Source: Sulfurimonas sp. (GTDB lineage: Bacteria; Campylobacterota; Campylobacteria; Campylobacterales; Sulfurimonadaceae). From it: 64,000 bases of DNA. The stretch lies in assembly GCF_018698455.1 (NCBI RefSeq), contig NZ_JABIOQ010000056.1, forward strand, positions 1 to 64,000, written 5' to 3'. The stretch's first letter is position 1, and each line of letters starts with the position of its first letter. This document shows positions 62,386-64,000 of this stretch, piece by piece. The position numbers were made by a program, and so were the translations under genes. The notes under the pieces were generated by a model, which saw only the letters and a program-made list of their open reading frames with translations, did not search any database and was not told where the DNA came from.

Positions 62386-63234
62386 ATGATACTTGAGCAT
62401 GAAATACCTAATGGCTCAAAACTTTACTTTGGTGAGTCAGCTAAGGTAAAACGCCGCATAGAAAATGTAGCAAGTGAAATTTTATATGAGAATTGTTTCG
62501 AGGAGATAGTTACTCCTATGTTCTCATATCACCAGCATCTCAGTATCGCTGATGAAAAGAAACTTATCCGCATTAATGATACACAAAATAATTCCCTTTC
62601 TCTAAGAGCAGACTCTACTATAGATGTTGTCCGTATTATAGAGAAGCGTTTAGGTACAAACACTGAGCATAAAAAATGGTTTTATATTCAGCCAATTGTT
62701 ACATATCCAACAACTGAACAGTATCAAGTTGGTGTAGAATTAATGGGTGAGAAAAAACTCTCAAGTGCATTAAGTATCGCAACAAGCATTTTTACTAAAC
62801 TAGACGTAAAACCACTTATTCAAATATCAAATATTAAAATTCCTGAACTTCTAGTAGAGATGTTTGATGAACTAAGTATTGAAGATTTTAAACATATCAA
62901 TATAGATAAGTTTATTAGACTTGATGTTGAGTGGCTTACTAAACTTGTTTATCTTCAGTATGTAGAGCAAATTGATGCAATTATATCTATTGCACCAAAT
63001 AAGATTAAAGTAGAACTCAGAAAAATGAAAGATTTGTGTTCGGAGACATCTTGTGAAAATACTGTTTTAGCACCAATGTACTATGCTAAGATGCTTTACT
63101 ATGATGAGCTTTTCTTTCGTTGTATATCAGGAAATGAAGTTTTTGCACGTGGCGGAAGATATAAAAATGAGAATCTTACATCAGTAGGTTTCGCAATATA
63201 CACAGACGCAGTTTGTGAAGAAATAACAAAATAA
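62386..63234 (+). CDS. hisZ: ATP phosphoribosyltransferase regulatory subunit
   Basis: 282 residues, class II aaRS-like fold lacking the anticodon domain. LRADSTIDVVRII, KKWFYIQPIVTYP and the final FARGGRYKNENLTSVGFAIY motif 3. Partners the short HisG form in histidine biosynthesis. The start follows the aminotransferase stop directly. Confidence 0.9.
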   Translation: MILEHEIPNGSKLYFGESAKVKRRIENVASEILYENCFEEIVTPMFSYHQHLSIADEKKLIRINDTQNNSLSLRADSTIDVVRIIEKRLGTNTEHKKWFYIQPIVTYPTTEQYQVGVELMGEKKLSSALSIATSIFTKLDVKPLIQISNIKIPELLVEMFDELSIEDFKHINIDKFIRLDVEWLTKLVYLQYVEQIDAIISIAPNKIKVELRKMKDLCSETSCENTVLAPMYYAKMLYYDELFFRCISGNEVFARGGRYKNENLTSVGFAIYTDAVCEEITK

Positions 63235-63257
63235 TTATTAAGAATAAAGAGGAAAAT

Positions 63258-63308
63258 ATGATGAGAACTAAAGTTCAATGCAGGGAGGCACTAAATGCCG
63301 AGTCGTAA
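63258..63308 (+). CDS. Possible 16-codon leader ORF overlapping purA
   Basis: Two tandem ATGs with AAAGAGGAAA upstream open a 16-residue frame ([16 protein letters not shown]) whose stop lies 11 bases inside purA in another frame. It could couple or regulate purA translation. Coding value unproven. Confidence 0.3.
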   Translation: MMRTKVQCREALNAES

Positions 63309-64000
63309 AGCAGATTTAATCGTTGGTATTCAATGGGGTGATGAGGGTAAAGGTAAGATAGTTGATAGACTTGCTTGTGAGTATGATATGGTTTGTCGTT
63401 CTCAAGGTGGTCATAACGCGGGACATACTATTTGGGTAGATGGTGTTAAGTTTGCACTTCATCTTGTTCCATCAGGTGTACTAAATCCTAAAGCTATAAA
63501 TGTAGTTGGAAATGGTGTAGTTCTTTCTCCTGAGTCTATCATTAAAGAGATGGTACAGTTTGAAGGTCTTGAAGGTCGTCTTTTTATCTCTGATAAAGCA
63601 CATTTAAATCTTTACTATCATGCACTTATTGACCAAGCGAAAGAACGCCTTAAAGGTGATAAAGCTATTGGTACAACTGGTAAGGGAATAGGGCCTGCTT
63701 ATGCAGACAAGATTAATCGTACTGGTTTTCGTGTTGGTGAGCTTTTAAATCCTAAGAAACTTACAGCTTCTATTATTGAGTATTTTGAGCAAAATAGACA
63801 AATTTTTGATATTTATGAAATTGCTACACCAAAAGAGTCAGAACTTCTTACTGAGTTAGAAGGCTATAAAGAAAAACTTGGCTCTTTCATAACAGACACT
63901 ACACAGTTAGTATGGAAAGCAATAGATGATAATAAGCGTATTCTACTCGAAGGTGCTCAAGGAACTCTTTTAGATATTGATCATGGAACTTACCCTTATG
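63295..64000 (+). CDS. purA: Adenylosuccinate synthetase, 5' part
   Basis: The first 235 codons of the IMP-to-adenylosuccinate enzyme, running off the window. Seen: [19 protein letters not shown] loop, GGHNAGHT catalytic His region, [14 protein letters not shown] and [13 protein letters not shown] at the edge. Start ATG 63295 with GGGAGG seven bases upstream. Confidence 0.96.
   Translation, partial: MPSRKADLIVGIQWGDEGKGKIVDRLACEYDMVCRSQGGHNAGHTIWVDGVKFALHLVPSGVLNPKAINVVGNGVVLSPESIIKEMVQFEGLEGRLFISDKAHLNLYYHALIDQAKERLKGDKAIGTTGKGIGPAYADKINRTGFRVGELLNPKKLTASIIEYFEQNRQIFDIYEIATPKESELLTELEGYKEKLGSFITDTTQLVWKAIDDNKRILLEGAQGTLLDIDHGTYPY

Overview
The window looks like the chromosome of a low-GC Campylobacterota (epsilonproteobacterium), most probably Sulfurimonas or a close relative. 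Three things point there: an S10-spc-alpha ribosomal cluster without rpmD, the order rplQ / nfu / murE / panD / ybaB / ispA / tkt, and AT-rich codon use with weak -35 boxes. The genus is an inference from gene order and protein style, not from a search.

Layout. 1-6.0 kb is an accessory island. It holds the end of an IS21-like element that truncates a gene, a WYL regulator overlapping a PD-(D/E)XK nuclease gene (minus strand), and a divergent plus-strand operon: an IF2_N-domain protein, a small unknown protein, an FtsZ-like GTPase with a C-terminal OB-fold, and an FtsK-gamma domain fused to a truncated FtsZ N-terminus. 6.1-19.1 kb is mostly housekeeping, repair and redox (mutY, an RNA methyltransferase, dbpA, glutathione peroxidase, a MsrA-Trx-MsrB fusion, an NSS transporter). 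It also carries a small Cys-rich secreted peptide followed by a DoxX protein, both preceded by the same tandem-repeat operator. 19.2-19.8 kb holds five tRNA genes. 20.0-24.7 kb is a decayed accessory zone with attC-like integron recombination sites, a BrnT/BrnA toxin-antitoxin cassette, a nonsense-interrupted pseudouridine synthase, cassette-gene remnants and a degraded IS66-type transposase start. 25.9-36.6 kb is the S10-spc cluster through secY, map and infA. A 5.2-kb block of unrelated genes (36.6-41.6 kb) separates infA from rpmJ. 41.8-44.7 kb is the alpha operon (rpmJ, rpsM, rpsK, rpsD, rpoA, rplQ), with its own promoter and a strongly structured leader. 44.8-64.0 kb is core metabolism and envelope (aldo/keto reductase, nfu, murE, panD, ispA, tkt, SagB-like oxidoreductase, selO, MFS, rdgB, uppP, class V aminotransferase, hisZ, start of purA).

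Most unusual signals. (1) The FtsZ-OB / FtsK-gamma-FtsZ operon is a candidate DNA-linked tubulin-type filament system that I cannot match to a described one. (2) Orphan attC-like sites have ORF stop codons inside the R'' box, which suggests an integrase-less cassette cluster. (3) A reduced bufferin-like locus (Cys-rich peptide plus DoxX) carries PhoB-style 7-4-7 direct repeats before both genes. (4) The alpha operon leader can form a long-range helix enclosing further helices, and a small hairpin with a UUCG loop sits directly before rpsH.
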